Assembly (NCBI RefSeq): GCF_009791395.1
Contig: NZ_WSZK01000018.1
Coordinates: forward strand, 26,037 to 90,036
DNA length: 64,000 nt
Direction of reading: 5' to 3'
Origin: Halomarina oriensis
GTDB taxonomy: Archaea > Halobacteriota > Halobacteria > Halobacteriales > Haloarculaceae
Positions 26,042 through 36,235 of this stretch are shown here, piece after piece (the stretch's first letter is position 1; each line of letters starts with the position of its first letter). A model generated the notes under the pieces. It saw only the letters and a list, made by a program, of their open reading frames with translations, did no database searches and was not told the origin of the DNA. Both the position numbers and the translations under genes were made by a program.

Positions 26042-27564
26042 GACGACCCACCCTCCACGCGCAGGTCCCGGTTCTCGACGGCGGCGTCGAGCGCCTTGAC
26101 GAGCGCTCGACCCTTGTCGAGCGTCTCGTCGTACTCGGCTTCGGGGTCGGAGTCGTGGACGATGCCCGCACCGACGCGGAGGCGGTACTCCTCGCCGACC
26201 CGTGCGAGCGTCCGGATGACGATGTTGAGCGTCGCCCGGTCGTCGAACCCGAAGACGGCCATACTCCCGGTGTAGGGGCCACGACGGGTCGGTTCTACCT
26301 CGTCGATGAGTTCCATCGTCCGGGGTTTCGGTGCGCCGGTGATGGTCCCCCCGGGGAAGACGGCGGCGACGGCGTCGGCGAGCGTCCGGTCTTCGCGCAG
26401 GCGACCCTCGACGAGCGAGACGAGGTGCATCACCTCGCTGTAGCGGTCGACGCGGCGGTACTCGCTGACCTCGACGCTCCCGAACGCGCTCACCTTCCCG
26501 AGGTCGTTGCGTTCGAGGTCGACGAGCATCGCGTGTTCGGCCCGTTCCTTCTCGTTCGCCAGGAGTTCGGCTTCGAGCGCGTCGTCCTCCTCGAGCGTCG
26601 AACCGCGCGGCCTGGTGCCGGCGATGGGTTCGGTGAGGAGTCGCGTCGCCGTCCCGTCGACGTCGGGGTCGGCGTGGAGCAGGAGTTCCGGACTCGCGCT
26701 CACGAGGTCACAGGAGGGGAACTCCACGAGACCGGAGTACGGTGCCGGGTTCACCTCGCGGAGCGCGGCGTAGGCGTCGACCGGGTGGACCGCGGCGGGT
26801 GCACGGAGACGCTGTGAGACGTTCGTCTGGAACGTGTCGCCGTCGCGGATGGCGCGTTTGACGTGTCGAACGCGCTCTGCGAACTCGGCGCGGGAACAGT
26901 CGCTCTCGAACTCGGCGCTGGTCGTGTCGACGGGCGGTGGGCCGACCGAGGGGTCGCCGTCGGTGGCGGCCGCGGCGAGGGCGAGCGCCCGCTCTCGACC
27001 CGTCTCGTAGGCGGCGGTGAGGGCGTCGTCGCTGCTGTCGGCCCCGTCGACGACCGGACAGGCAGTGATTCGGAGTTCCGTCTCGCCGTCGTGGGGGTCG
27101 CGCCACGCGGCGACCCGGTCGAACGTGCCGACTTCGAGATGCGGGTACGCCGTATCGCGGGCCGCCTGGGTCGGCAGGTCCTCCAACTCGCGGGCCACGT
27201 CGTACGACAGCCACCCGAACACGCCACACGGGTAGGGGACGTCGCAGTCACCGCGAGAGAGCGCCGTCCCGCCGAGGAGTCGTTCGAGGACGGGGAGCGC
27301 TCGTTCGTCGGGCGGGACGGTCGTCAGCGCCACGGGGTCGGTGGCGAAGTACCCCCAGCCCTCGGCCCCGCCGGACGTCTCGTAGAACACGCCCGGCGTG
27401 TCGTCACGCGCCCGACGGTAGGCGTCGAAGGGGGCGGCGGTGACGCGGACCTCGACGGGGACGCGGACCGCCGGTCGGTCACCCCCCTGTGGACCGCCGT
27501 GGGTGGCGAGCGCATCGCTAGCGGTGGCGAGAAACGACGCACAGTCGGTGACGACCGTCGGCAT
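26038..27564 (-). CDS. pabB: Aminodeoxychorismate synthase component I (or anthranilate synthase)
   Basis: 508 residues of the chorismate-binding TrpE/PabB family. The C-terminal half carries [24 protein letters not shown] (A315) and [18 protein letters not shown]. The PIAGT motif has Ala where some PabB enzymes have a nucleophilic Lys (PIKGT), as in anthranilate synthase, so chemistry is ambiguous from this site alone. The adjacent PabC-type gene points to folate synthesis. The ATG at 27564 follows an in-frame GTG by one codon. It overlaps pabA by four bases. Confidence 0.85.
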   Translation of the reverse strand: MPTVVTDCASFLATASDALATHGGPQGGDRPAVRVPVEVRVTAAPFDAYRRARDDTPGVFYETSGGAEGWGYFATDPVALTTVPPDERALPVLERLLGGTALSRGDCDVPYPCGVFGWLSYDVARELEDLPTQAARDTAYPHLEVGTFDRVAAWRDPHDGETELRITACPVVDGADSSDDALTAAYETGRERALALAAAATDGDPSVGPPPVDTTSAEFESDCSRAEFAERVRHVKRAIRDGDTFQTNVSQRLRAPAAVHPVDAYAALREVNPAPYSGLVEFPSCDLVSASPELLLHADPDVDGTATRLLTEPIAGTRPRGSTLEEDDALEAELLANEKERAEHAMLVDLERNDLGKVSAFGSVEVSEYRRVDRYSEVMHLVSLVEGRLREDRTLADAVAAVFPGGTITGAPKPRTMELIDEVEPTRRGPYTGSMAVFGFDDRATLNIVIRTLARVGEEYRLRVGAGIVHDSDPEAEYDETLDKGRALVKALDAAVENRDLRVEGGSS

Positions 27565-27628
27565 CACGTGGAGAAGGAGGCGGTCCGGCTATCGGCGTTT
27601 CGGTCCGGCGACGGGCCGTCGGACCCGG

Positions 27629-28441
27629 TCAGCGGTTCTTCGCGCGGCCGATCCAGCGCCCGAGGCGTTTCTCGGAGATACCCGTCGCCTCCGAGAGCGA
27701 CTCGGCGTCGGCCGCCGCGAGGTCCGAGATGCTCTCGACACCGGCCTCGGCGAGCGTCTCGGCGTACGCCGGACCGATACCCTTGATGTCGTCGACGCCG
27801 TCGGCGGCCTCGATGTCCTCGGTGGCGTCGGGGGTCGGCCCGGCGGCCTCGGCCGGTTCGACGGCGCTCTCGGTGGCGTCCGGGTCGGCCGCACCGGCCG
27901 CTTCGCCGGGTTCGATACCGGCCTCCTGGTCGACGAGTTCGCCGCTGGCCTCGGCGTCCGGTTCCTCGGCGGCTTCCTCGGCCGGTTCGGTCGTCTCCTC
28001 GTCGACGCCTTCGATAGCGTCGTCCGCCTCGGCCGCCGCCTCGGTCGCCTCGGCGTCCGACTCGACGTCGTCCTCGGCCTCCTCGACGAGGCCGTCGGTC
28101 TGCGGGTCGCCGGTCGTCTCCTCGTCGGTGTCGGTGTCGGTGTCGGTGACCGCGTCGGTGTCGACGTCGCTCGGCTGTTCGCCCTGCGACTCGGGCCCGG
28201 CGGCCTCGGCCGGTTCGGCGGCCGCTTCGACGTTCTCCTCGGGCGGTTCCTCGGTCATCGACCCGGTCGAGGCGGTCGCGTCCGTCTCCGCGGCGACGGA
28301 CTCGTCGGTCGATTCGTCGGTCGGGTCGGCGGTCGTTCCGCGGTCACGTTCGACGTGCACGCCGCGGCCGGCCCCCGACGACTCCTCGTCCGACGTCGAT
28401 CCCATCCCGAGTAACGACTTGATTCTGTCGAGGATGCTCAT
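27629..28441 (-). CDS. Acidic low-complexity protein with C-terminal helix-hairpin-helix
   Basis: 270 residues. An amphipathic N-terminus (MSILDRIKSLLGMGS) could contact a membrane or partner. A long Glu/Asp/Ala/Thr-rich region (about 20-210) follows. The C-terminal 55 residues form a helix-hairpin-helix with the motif IKGIGPAYAETLAEAGVES, a non-specific DNA-binding fold. A four-copy GTCGGT repeat (28124-28147) gives a run of Thr-Asp. Function is unknown; such proteins are common and highly acidic in haloarchaea. Confidence 0.8.
   Translation of the reverse strand: MSILDRIKSLLGMGSTSDEESSGAGRGVHVERDRGTTADPTDESTDESVAAETDATASTGSMTEEPPEENVEAAAEPAEAAGPESQGEQPSDVDTDAVTDTDTDTDEETTGDPQTDGLVEEAEDDVESDAEATEAAAEADDAIEGVDEETTEPAEEAAEEPDAEASGELVDQEAGIEPGEAAGAADPDATESAVEPAEAAGPTPDATEDIEAADGVDDIKGIGPAYAETLAEAGVESISDLAAADAESLSEATGISEKRLGRWIGRAKNR
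28124..28147. repeat. GTCGGT hexanucleotide repeat, four copies, coding
   Basis: Four exact copies of GTCGGT lie inside the helix-hairpin-helix gene and encode alternating Asp/Thr on the minus strand. Because the unit is two codons, gain or loss of copies would not shift the frame. Confidence 0.85.
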
Positions 28442-28467
28442 GCTGGTTAGTAGTTCCCCCGGACCAC

Positions 28468-29310
28468 TTAAAGCCGTACCCGAAGCGCCTGCGCCATTTC
28501 GGACACCGGCGCGTCCACGCCGGTCCACCGCTCGAACGCCTCGACGCCCTGGTACAGCAACATCCACCCGCCGTCGACCGTCGTCGCTCCCGCGTCGGCC
28601 GCGTCACGGAGCAGTCGCGTCTCCAGCGGCGCGTAGACGGCGTCCAGCACCGTGAGGCCGTCGTGGAGCGCCGTGGCAGGGACGGGCGTCTCCTCCCGGT
28701 GGTCGTCGCCCTCGCCCTCGTGGACCATCCCGACGCTCGTACCGTTGACGAGCACCGACGCGTCGGCGAGCGAACCGTCGAGCGCGTCGAGCGCGTCGAG
28801 ACCGTGGGCACTGGCGGCCGCGCCGTCCGCACGAAGGTCGGCGGCGAGCGACTCGGCGCGTTCGACGGTGCGGTTGACGACCCGTACCGTCATCCCCTCG
28901 TCGGCGAGGCCGAACGCCACGGCCCGTCCGGCCCCGCCCGCGCCGACGACGACGGCCGTCCCGTCGAGCGAGACGTCGTGGTGACGGAGCGCACGGACCG
29001 CGCCGCTGGCGTCCGTGTTGTAGCCCGTCGGCGGGGTCGTCGAGAAGTCGACGGTGTTGACCGCGCCGATACGTGCCGCCAGCGGGGCCGCCTCGACGTG
29101 GTCGAGCACGTCTCGCTTGAACGGGATGGTGACGTTCAGTCCCGCGACGCCGAGCGCCGCCGCGCCGTCGATGGCCCGGCCGAGGTCGTCGGGCGCTGGT
29201 TCGAAGGTGACGTACCGGGCGTCCAGGTCGAGTGCGTCGTAGGCGGCCTCGTGCAGCGGTGGCGACAGCGAGTGGCCGACGGGGTTGCCGAGGAGTCCGA
29301 ACACCTGCAT
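28468..29310 (-). CDS. aroE: Shikimate dehydrogenase
   Basis: NADPH-dependent reduction of 3-dehydroshikimate to shikimate. 280 residues. The N-terminal substrate domain has [10 protein letters not shown] and the catalytic K65 in NVTIPFKRD, with N85 and D100 in GAVNTV and GYNTDASG. The NADP fold begins GAGGAGRA (123-130). The start at [10 protein letters not shown] was chosen over codons 45 bases earlier. It links to the archaeal shikimate enzymes at 49.2 and 54.2 kb. Confidence 0.93.
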   Translation of the reverse strand: MQVFGLLGNPVGHSLSPPLHEAAYDALDLDARYVTFEPAPDDLGRAIDGAAALGVAGLNVTIPFKRDVLDHVEAAPLAARIGAVNTVDFSTTPPTGYNTDASGAVRALRHHDVSLDGTAVVVGAGGAGRAVAFGLADEGMTVRVVNRTVERAESLAADLRADGAAASAHGLDALDALDGSLADASVLVNGTSVGMVHEGEGDDHREETPVPATALHDGLTVLDAVYAPLETRLLRDAADAGATTVDGGWMLLYQGVEAFERWTGVDAPVSEMAQALRVRL

Positions 29311-29406
29311 ATCGCGTCTCTCGGTGGGCCGGAGGATAATGACGGCGACTCCCACACCGAGGGCGGAGCAAAAGAGATAGGTTCGACCCTCGCGCCAGTT
29401 CCGACA

Positions 29407-30843
29407 ATGCTCGAACGGTTACGCCACCCACTGAGTGCCGTCGTGCTCGCGTTTCTCCTGACGGCACCGTGGGTCGGAACACGGCTGTACGTGTTCTTCA
29501 CGCCCTCGCTCGACTCGCCCGAAGCCCTGCTGTCGACGGGAGCCGTCGTCGCCGTCAGCGGCCTCGCCGTCCTCGGCGCGTCGTTCCTCCTCGCGTGGGG
29601 GGCCGAGACGGCCGAGAAGGACGTCCCCCGTGCGTTCGCCATCGCCGTGCTGGCCATCCTCGCCGTCGCGCCGGAGTACGCCGTCGACGCGCTCTACGCC
29701 TGGAACGCGGGGGCGAACGCCGGTACGGCCGAGGGCGCGCGGAACGCAAACCTCGCCGTCGCGAACATGACCGGTGCGAACCGCATCCTCATCGGTATCG
29801 GCTGGTCGGCCATCGCGCTGTTCACCATCTACAAGGCTCGCACGACGAACGACCCCGCCGTCGAGAAGCGCCGTGGCTTCCTCCGCGACGTCGTCACGCT
29901 CGACCGCGGCATCGCTACCGAAATCGCGTTCCTGCTCGCGGCGACGGCGTTCGCGTTCCTCGTCCCGTTCAGCCTCGGGTCGTTCGACGGCAGCGGCGCG
30001 GTCGGCGGTATCGGCATCGTCGACACCGTCGTCCTCGTCGGCCTCTACCTCGTCTACATCGCCATCATCATCCGCGGCGACGTCGAACACGAAGAGCAGG
30101 TCGGCGTGCCGGGCTACCTCCAGTCGTGGTCGAAAGCCCCGCGTATCGCCTCCGTGCTGTTCCTGTTCGTCTACTCCGGCACGATGATATTCATCTCCGT
30201 CGAACACTTCGCACACGGGCTGGAGGTGCTCGGCACGGAGAACAACATCCCCGAGTTCTTCATGATTCAGTGGGTCGCGCCGCTGGCCTCCGAGGCACCC
30301 GAACTCATCGTCGTCGCCTACCTCGTCAACAAGGCGCGCTCGACGGCCGGGTTCAACGCGCTCATCTCCTCGAAGCTCAACCAGTGGACGCTCCTCATCG
30401 GGACCATCGCGGTGGTCTACTCCATCGCGGCCGGCGAGATCGCGACGCTCCCGTTCGACGAGAAGCAGGTCGCCGAGATATGGATCACGGCCGCACAGAG
30501 CTTCTTCGCCATCGCTATCCTGACGAACTTCGAGATCTCGCTGCGCGAGGCGGTGGGGCTGTTCGTCCTGTTCATCTCGCAGGTGCTCATCGAGTTCGCC
30601 ATCATCCTCTCGTTCCCCGAGACGGGAAGCGGGACGTTCACCGCCCTCGGCCTGACGCTCCCCAACTCCGCCGAGGCGCTGAGTATCTACGTGCTGTACG
30701 CGTACACCGTCCTCTACCTCGTCATCGGTGGGTACCTGTTCGCCACACGGTGGGACGAGGTACGCATGCTGTTCGGGCGCACCGTGACGAACGCCCGCGA
30801 AGCGTTCGGCGGCGAGACCGCCCAGCCGGACCACGCCGACTGA
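29407..30843 (+). CDS. Sodium/calcium exchanger family (CaCA) membrane protein
   Basis: 478 residues with about eleven membrane helices. Two alpha-repeats, characteristic of the cation/Ca2+ exchangers, are at 86-130 ([16 protein letters not shown] to [10 protein letters not shown]) and 289-333 ([17 protein letters not shown] to [13 protein letters not shown]). Each has an acidic ion-binding residue (E90, E299) and a following Asn/Ser. The ion specificity is not certain; Ca2+/Na+ or Ca2+/H+ exchange at the plasma membrane is most likely. Start chosen at the first ATG of the hydrophobic region. Confidence 0.88.
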   Translation: MLERLRHPLSAVVLAFLLTAPWVGTRLYVFFTPSLDSPEALLSTGAVVAVSGLAVLGASFLLAWGAETAEKDVPRAFAIAVLAILAVAPEYAVDALYAWNAGANAGTAEGARNANLAVANMTGANRILIGIGWSAIALFTIYKARTTNDPAVEKRRGFLRDVVTLDRGIATEIAFLLAATAFAFLVPFSLGSFDGSGAVGGIGIVDTVVLVGLYLVYIAIIIRGDVEHEEQVGVPGYLQSWSKAPRIASVLFLFVYSGTMIFISVEHFAHGLEVLGTENNIPEFFMIQWVAPLASEAPELIVVAYLVNKARSTAGFNALISSKLNQWTLLIGTIAVVYSIAAGEIATLPFDEKQVAEIWITAAQSFFAIAILTNFEISLREAVGLFVLFISQVLIEFAIILSFPETGSGTFTALGLTLPNSAEALSIYVLYAYTVLYLVIGGYLFATRWDEVRMLFGRTVTNAREAFGGETAQPDHAD

Positions 30844-30895
30844 GTCGGGACGTCGTCTCGACACCGTTTTTCGCTGGCACCTCCTCCCTCCGGCC

Positions 30896-32287
30896 GTGCT
30901 CGGAATCGTCGTCAGCCGTGCCGACAGCGCCTCCGAACGCGTCGGCACCCAGCTACTCGACCTCGCGGACTGGCAGGAACACCGGGACGATTCGCGGCCG
31001 GACGCCGACGGCGGCGGGACGGTCTACCGCCTCCCGGACGTCGAGATGCGCGTCTTCGACGAGCTACACATCTACCTGGAGGGCGTCGAGCACGCCTTCG
31101 ACGCCCACCTCGACTGCCTCGTGTTCGTCTCCCGCCACGCCGGCGAGACCGGCCCGCTGTTGACCGCCCACCCGACCGGGAACGTCGGGCCAGCGGCCTA
31201 CGGCGGCGAGGACCACCGGTTCGCGCGGGCCGCACCCGGCGCGCTGAAGACCGTCCGCGAGTCACTCGGCGAGTACGCCCCCGGCGGCTACGACGTCGGG
31301 ATGGAGTGTACCCACCACGGCCCGACCGACCTCGACACGCCGGCGCTGTTCGTCGAGGTGGGCAGCGACGAGGCGCAGTGGGCCGACGACGAGGCCGCCC
31401 GCGCCGTCGGCCGCGCGACGCTCGACCTGCGCGACGTCGACCCCACACCGGAGCGGACGCTCGTCGGCTTCGGCGGCGGCCACTACGTCCCCCGGTTCGA
31501 GCGCGTGGTAAGGGAGACGGACTGGGCGGTCGGCCACGTCGCCGCCGACTGGGGCCTCGACGACCTGCCGGAGGACCCCGAGACGTACCGGTCGGTCCTC
31601 CGACGAGCGGCCGAACGGTCGGGGGCGACCCGTGCGCTCGTCGACGGCGACCGCGAGTTCCTCCGCGAGGCACTGACCGACCTCGGTGTCGAGGTGGTGA
31701 GCGAGACGTGGGCGAGAGAGACCACCGGGATACCGTTGGCACTCGTCGAGCGACTCGAAACCGGGGTCGAGAGCGTCGAGGAGGGCCTCCGGTTCGGCAC
31801 GCTGGCGCGTGAGGGCGGCGACGAGTCCCACGACGTCGTCTCGCTCCCCGACGACCTGCTCGCCGAGGCCAACGGTATCGACCACGAGCGAACGCTCGAC
31901 GCGGTCCTCGAACGGAGCCTCGCCGTCGTCACCGACGAGGGCGGGACGCGACTCGCCGGACCGGTCGTCGTGCCACGAGAGGACGACGCCGCGCCCACCC
32001 CGCGTGACCGAGTCGTCGACGCGCTGGTCGCCGTCCTGCGCTCGAAGTACGAGGCGGTCGAGCGTCGTGCCGACGGGGTGGTCGCCCGCGAACGAGCGTT
32101 CGACCCCGCACTGGCCCGCGAACACGGCGTGAGCGAGGGACCGGCGTTCGGCCGACTGTCGGCCGGCGAGGACGTGACCGTCGACGGAGCGGTCGTGACG
32201 CCGGCCGACGTCCACCGAGAGCGAGAACGACGGTTCGCGGTCGGTTCGTCGTCTGACGGGCGTCAGACAACGGCGAAAGATAGTTAA
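30896..32287 (+). CDS. dtdA: D-aminoacyl-tRNA deacylase
   Basis: 463 residues of the archaeal/plant DTD2 type, which frees D-amino acids mis-charged on tRNA. The N-terminal catalytic domain contains the VFVSRHAGETGPLLTAHPTGN motif, MECTHHGPT and FGGGHYVPR, which carry the metal-binding and catalytic residues. The C-terminal half varies more. It begins with GTG. It is followed by ftsZ1, whose promoter overlaps its end. The function is well established for the family. Confidence 0.9.
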   Translation: MLGIVVSRADSASERVGTQLLDLADWQEHRDDSRPDADGGGTVYRLPDVEMRVFDELHIYLEGVEHAFDAHLDCLVFVSRHAGETGPLLTAHPTGNVGPAAYGGEDHRFARAAPGALKTVRESLGEYAPGGYDVGMECTHHGPTDLDTPALFVEVGSDEAQWADDEAARAVGRATLDLRDVDPTPERTLVGFGGGHYVPRFERVVRETDWAVGHVAADWGLDDLPEDPETYRSVLRRAAERSGATRALVDGDREFLREALTDLGVEVVSETWARETTGIPLALVERLETGVESVEEGLRFGTLAREGGDESHDVVSLPDDLLAEANGIDHERTLDAVLERSLAVVTDEGGTRLAGPVVVPREDDAAPTPRDRVVDALVAVLRSKYEAVERRADGVVARERAFDPALAREHGVSEGPAFGRLSAGEDVTVDGAVVTPADVHRERERRFAVGSSSDGRQTTAKDS

Positions 32288-32314
32288 TCTAACTCCGTAA
32301 CATTCCGCGCAGGC

Positions 32315-33520
32315 ATGGACTCGCTTATCGAGGACGCCATCGACGAGGCCGAACGAACTCGGGAGGAGAACTCCCCGCGTGGGAACGGGGCGGAGCCACA
32401 GGAAGAGGGCTCCACGGACACCGACGCCGCACCCGGCAACTCTTCGGGGACGATGACCGACGAACAGCTCGCGGACATCGTCAAGGACCTGGAGACGAAG
32501 ATCACGGTGTTCGGGTGTGGCGGCGGTGGCGGCAACACCGTCACGCGGATGGCCCAGGAGGGCATCCACGGCGCGCAGACGGTCGCCGCCAACACCGACG
32601 CCCAGCACCTCGCAGAGCAGGTGCAGGCGGATTCGAAGATCCTCATCGGACGCAAGCGCACGGGCGGTCGCGGCGCAGGCTCGGTCCCACAGATCGGCGA
32701 GGAGGCAGCCCAGGAGAACATCGACGACATCCAGATGGCCATCGGCGACTCGGACATGGTGTTCATCACCGCCGGTCTCGGCGGTGGCACCGGCACCGGG
32801 TCCGCCCCGGTCGTCGCACAGGCCGCACAGGAGGCCGGCGCGCTCACCATCGCCGTCGTCACCGTCCCGTTCACCGCGGAGGGCGAGCGACGACGGGCGA
32901 ACGCCGACGCCGGGTTGGAGCGACTGCGACAGGTCGCGGACACCGTCATCGTCATCCCGAACGACCGACTGCTGGACTACGCGCCGAACCTCCCCCTCCA
33001 GGACGCGTTCAAGATCTGTGACCGCGTGCTGATGCGCTCGGTGAAGGGGATGACCGAACTCATCACGAAACCCGGCCTCGTCAACGTCGACTTCGCCGAC
33101 GTGAAGACCATCATGGAGAACGGCGGCGTCGCCATGATCGGTCTCGGCGAGTCCGATTCTGAGAACCGCGCGCAGGACTCCATCCGCTCGGCGCTCCGCT
33201 CGCCGCTGCTCGACGTGGAGTTCTCCGGGGCGAACTCGGCGCTCATCAACGTCGTCGGTGGTCCCGACATGTCCATCGAGGAGGCCGAGGGCGTCGTCGA
33301 GGAGATCTACGAGCGCATCGACCCCGACGCCCGTATCATCTGGGGCGCGTCGGTCAACCCGGAGTTCGAGGACACGATGGAGACGATGGTCGTCGTCACG
33401 GGCGTCGACTCGCCACAGATCTACGGCAAGGGCGACGAGGCCGACGGCGTCTCCACCCAGAAGGTCGAGAACCGCGAACCCAACCCCGACGACGACGGCG
33501 ACATCGACTTCATCCAGTAA
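32315..33520 (+). CDS. ftsZ1: Tubulin-like cell division GTPase FtsZ (FtsZ1 type)
   Basis: 401 residues. It assembles the division ring at midcell. An acidic N-terminal extension (about 1-62) precedes the GTPase domain with [21 protein letters not shown] and the tubulin signature [10 protein letters not shown] (156-165). The T7-loop region [11 protein letters not shown] supplies the catalytic aspartates. Genomic neighbours SecE and Spt5 match the usual FtsZ1 locus of haloarchaea, which carry two FtsZs; this one lacks the features I associate with FtsZ2. A TATA-like AGTTAATCT lies about 25-30 bases before the ATG, inside dtdA. Confidence 0.93.
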   Translation: MDSLIEDAIDEAERTREENSPRGNGAEPQEEGSTDTDAAPGNSSGTMTDEQLADIVKDLETKITVFGCGGGGGNTVTRMAQEGIHGAQTVAANTDAQHLAEQVQADSKILIGRKRTGGRGAGSVPQIGEEAAQENIDDIQMAIGDSDMVFITAGLGGGTGTGSAPVVAQAAQEAGALTIAVVTVPFTAEGERRRANADAGLERLRQVADTVIVIPNDRLLDYAPNLPLQDAFKICDRVLMRSVKGMTELITKPGLVNVDFADVKTIMENGGVAMIGLGESDSENRAQDSIRSALRSPLLDVEFSGANSALINVVGGPDMSIEEAEGVVEEIYERIDPDARIIWGASVNPEFEDTMETMVVVTGVDSPQIYGKGDEADGVSTQKVENREPNPDDDGDIDFIQ

Positions 33521-33569
33521 CCGTCCGTCGACGAACACGTTTTTTCTCGCGCCGTCACACCGACAGCGT

Positions 33570-33782
33570 ATGGACTACGTCTCGCCGACACAGGGACAGG
33601 TCGTCGCTACCCTCGTCCTGCTGTTCACCGCCAACAACGCGATGGTCCACCCGTTCCACCCCGTCTTCGGCGTGTTCGCGGGGCTGGTGTTCGCCGTCGC
33701 CGCGGGGGTGCTCCTCTTGCAGGCGTACGGCGCGTATCTGGTCTGGTCCGGAGAGCGCGAGCAGGCGTCGCTCGGGAACTGA
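33570..33782 (+). CDS. Small membrane protein between ftsZ1 and secE
   Basis: 70 residues with two hydrophobic helices (about 9-27 and 32-55). Starts at ATG 33570, just after a T-run (TTTTTT at 33540-33545) that may terminate ftsZ1 transcription. Conserved position beside ftsZ1/secE is plausible but I cannot name a family. Possibly a membrane component linked to division or secretion. Confidence 0.65.
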   Translation: MDYVSPTQGQVVATLVLLFTANNAMVHPFHPVFGVFAGLVFAVAAGVLLLQAYGAYLVWSGEREQASLGN

Positions 33783-33844
33783 GGGGTGCGGTGGCTCATA
33801 CTGTTGTAGAAAGATAGAAAAAGCCGCGCCAGTTATCCCGCTCC

Positions 33845-34018
33845 ATGGAAGTACCGAAAGACCTGACCTCGTACGTTCGCGTGCTGAAGCTCGCCAGTAC
33901 GCCCTCCTGGGAGGAGTTCTCCCAGGTGGCGCTCATCGCGGGTGCAGGCATCGCCTTCGTCGGATTCGTCGGGTTTCTCATCTTCGCAATCATGACGTTC
34001 CTCCCCGGTGGTGTCTGA
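33845..34018 (+). CDS. secE: Preprotein translocase subunit SecE (Sec61 gamma)
   Basis: 57 residues. It clamps the SecY channel. The N-terminal amphipathic stretch [20 protein letters not shown] is followed by one membrane helix (about 28-51). Size and arrangement match archaeal SecE/Sec61-gamma. Its stop overlaps the spt5 ATG by one base (TGATG), a conserved pairing in archaea. A TATA-like GATAGAAAAAG lies upstream (33814-33824). Confidence 0.92.
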   Translation: MEVPKDLTSYVRVLKLASTPSWEEFSQVALIAGAGIAFVGFVGFLIFAIMTFLPGGV

Positions 34019-34455
34019 TGGCCATCTTCGCCGTCAAGACCACGGCCAGCCAGGAGCGGACCGTCGCCGACATGATCATCAACCGTGAGGAGGAGTCCAT
34101 CCACGCCGCGCTCGCGCCCGACTCGCTGACGAGCTACGTGATGGTCGAAGCCGAGGAGGCCGCCGTCTTCGAGCGCATCCTCGACGAGATTCCCCACGCC
34201 CGCGGCGTCGTCCCCGGCAAGTCGAGCATCATGGAGGTCGAACACTTCCTCTCGCCGAAACCCGACGTCGAGGGTATCGCCGAGGGGGACATCGTCGAAC
34301 TCATCGCCGGGCCGTTCAAAGGCGAGAAGGCACAGGTCCAGCGGATCGACGAGGGGAAAGACCAGGTCACGGTCGAACTGTACGAGGCGACGGTCCCGAT
34401 TCCCGTCACCGTGCGCGGTGACCAGATTCGCGTGCTGGACTCGGAAGAGCGCTGA
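34018..34455 (+). CDS. spt5: Transcription elongation factor Spt5 (NusG)
   Basis: 145 residues. The NGN domain (about 1-85) begins [18 protein letters not shown] and the KOW domain (about 88-145) contains [21 protein letters not shown]. It binds the polymerase clamp and promotes processivity with Spt4. Immediately follows secE, the standard archaeal order. No unusual residue is seen. Confidence 0.95.
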   Translation: MAIFAVKTTASQERTVADMIINREEESIHAALAPDSLTSYVMVEAEEAAVFERILDEIPHARGVVPGKSSIMEVEHFLSPKPDVEGIAEGDIVELIAGPFKGEKAQVQRIDEGKDQVTVELYEATVPIPVTVRGDQIRVLDSEER

Positions 34456-34468
34456 CGCGCTCTCCTGG

Positions 34469-34503
34469 GTTCCCACTCACTCACTCCGTTCGCTCGCGGG
34501 AAC
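34469..34503. repeat. Inverted repeat GTTCCC / GGGAAC
   Basis: Arms GTTCCC (34469-34474) and GGGAAC (34498-34503) flank an ACTCACTCACTCCGTTCGCTC-like spacer, a kind of sequence often found after haloarchaeal genes. It lies 14 bases after the spt5 stop. Confidence 0.5.
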
Positions 34504-34506
34504 AGC

Positions 34507-34537
34507 GAGGAACGCTGAGCGCAGCGAAGCGTTCCTC
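34507..34537. repeat. Inverted repeat with 10-bp arms
   Basis: GAGGAACGCT (34507-34516) pairs perfectly with AGCGTTCCTC (34528-34537) around an 11-base loop. A second imperfect hairpin with arms GAAGTC (34540-34545) and GACTTC (34563-34568) follows two bases later. The pair resembles the double-palindrome elements but lacks their NGGCNN linker. Confidence 0.6.
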
Positions 34538-34812
34538 GGGAAGTCGAGCGGTGGAACCGCGAGACTTCGAAGAATGTTAACCACGTACGTAGTCGTTCGA
34601 TTCTCCCCAACGGCTAACTGAGTAGTCCCGTCACTAGCGAGTACGACATGTCTCTGCGTCTCGTCTGAGTGGGGTTCGCTCCACTCCACGGCCGTCGCTG
34701 ATTCGTAGCGACGCCGCTCTCGGGCGACCCCGTCTTCCGCACCGACCAGCGACCGCTCCGGTTGTGACGGGTGTGGCACGTCTCGCTTTCGACTATCTCA
34801 GACACACTACCG

Positions 34813-36165
34813 ATGACGCACGATACAACCGACGACGCATCGAATTCGACCGACCGCACCGAGACGGAGAACCTCGCTGACCGACTCCGATGCTCCATCA
34901 CCGAACTCGTGACGACTGACCCGACCGCCGACCACGCGGACCTCCACCCGGTAGGCGACGCGCTCGCAGACGCCCGAATCGTCGGCCTCGGTGAGGCTAC
35001 CCACGGGACGCGGGAGTTCTTCCAACTCAAGCATCGCATCGTTCGCTCCCTCGTCGAAGAGCAGGGTCTGCGCCTGTTCGCGATGGAGGCGAACCTCCCC
35101 GAGACGACGGCGCTCAACGACTACGTCGTCTACGGCGAGGGCGACCCAGCAGCGGCGCTCGACGGGACGCACTTCTGGACGTGGACGACCGAGGCGGTCC
35201 TCGCCCTCGTGGAGTGGCTCCGGGAGTTCAACGAGGGACGACCGCTCGACAGCCGAGTCCGGTTCCACGGCATCGACGCGCAGTACACCACGGGAGCGGT
35301 CGAGTACCTCGACGAGTTCCTCGCCGTCGCCGACCCGGACCTGCGTGAGGAAGTCGGTGACGACCTCGCCGCGACGGACGACAGCGGGAACATCACTGAC
35401 CAGTACACGAGCGACCACGCGCCCGAGGCGACCGAGCGACTGCTCGACCGCCTCGAAACTGCGTTCGAAGAGCGCAGTGAGACGTTCGTGAGTGCGACGA
35501 GCGCCCGGGAGACGGCGATGGCTCGACGCTGTCTCCGGGTCGTCGAGCAGACCCGCGAGCGGCGTGTCGCCCGCGAGACGGACGGGATGGAGGCCGCGAT
35601 GCTCGTCCGTGATGAGGCGATGGCGGAGAACCTCGCGTGGGCGCTCGACCACACCGGCCGCGACCGGGCGGCGCTGTGGGCACACGACGCCCACGTCTGC
35701 CGGACGGAGAACATCGGGGCGCGAGTGGACCCTGCACCATCTCTGGGGAGCCACCTCGCGGAGCGCTACGGCGACGACTACTACGCGCTCGGGTTCGACT
35801 TCCTCGGCGGGCCGTTCCGTGCTATCGGCATCGAGTTGACGCCCGAGAGCGAGTTGAGTACGTGGTCGCTGGACGAGCCACCAGCAGACTCGGTGACGCG
35901 GCTGTTCGCCGCGACTGGTAGCCGTTTCGCGTTCCTCGACTTCGACGCGATGGGCGGAGACGAGCGACTCGCCGAGTGGTTCGCTGAGCCACGGGCCAAG
36001 CGTGAACTCGGAGCCGTCTACTACGGTTCTGACGGTCCCTCCGAGAGCGAGGACGACGGACAAGACGCTCACAACGCAGTTCGGGTGCTCCCCGACGCGT
36101 TCGACGGTATCCTGTTCGTCCGGGAGACGACACCGTCGCGGGGGCTTTCCGACTCGGACGACTGA
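34813..36165 (+). CDS. Erythromycin esterase family hydrolase
   Basis: 450 residues. The family signature LGEATHGTREFFQLKHR (about 59-75, with E61 and H64) matches the EreA/EreB active site, and FAMEAN, HGIDAQ and WAHDAHV supply further conserved acidic and His residues. Bacterial members cleave the macrolide lactone; most archaeal members have an unknown natural substrate. It is preceded by a repeat-rich gap and has no co-directional partner, so it may be a recent arrival. The ATG at 34813 is the family-like start. Confidence 0.88.
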   Translation: MTHDTTDDASNSTDRTETENLADRLRCSITELVTTDPTADHADLHPVGDALADARIVGLGEATHGTREFFQLKHRIVRSLVEEQGLRLFAMEANLPETTALNDYVVYGEGDPAAALDGTHFWTWTTEAVLALVEWLREFNEGRPLDSRVRFHGIDAQYTTGAVEYLDEFLAVADPDLREEVGDDLAATDDSGNITDQYTSDHAPEATERLLDRLETAFEERSETFVSATSARETAMARRCLRVVEQTRERRVARETDGMEAAMLVRDEAMAENLAWALDHTGRDRAALWAHDAHVCRTENIGARVDPAPSLGSHLAERYGDDYYALGFDFLGGPFRAIGIELTPESELSTWSLDEPPADSVTRLFAATGSRFAFLDFDAMGGDERLAEWFAEPRAKRELGAVYYGSDGPSESEDDGQDAHNAVRVLPDAFDGILFVRETTPSRGLSDSDD

Positions 36166-36235
36166 GCGACCGTTCACTCCAGCCGACGCCTCGGGTTTCG
36201 AACCGGTTAAACGGCGACCCCGTGTACCGCCGGAC

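Larger units (their letters stand above)
34456..34812. other. Repeat-rich intergenic region after spt5
   Basis: This 357-bp gap has three inverted repeats in its first 115 bases (34469-34503, 34507-34537 and 34540-34568). A lower-GC stretch (34570-34670) and a stretch rich in short CGCTC-type words follow. No gene is supported. A weak promoter for the following esterase may lie near 34790. Confidence 0.55.

Noticed and set aside
31262..33538. A 758-residue open frame on the minus strand
   Set aside because: It lies opposite dtdA and ftsZ1 and has no domain-like composition; long antisense frames are common in high-GC DNA.
36002..36235. A longer N-terminus for the PHP protein
   Set aside because: It would run inside the esterase gene and has no family-like sequence.
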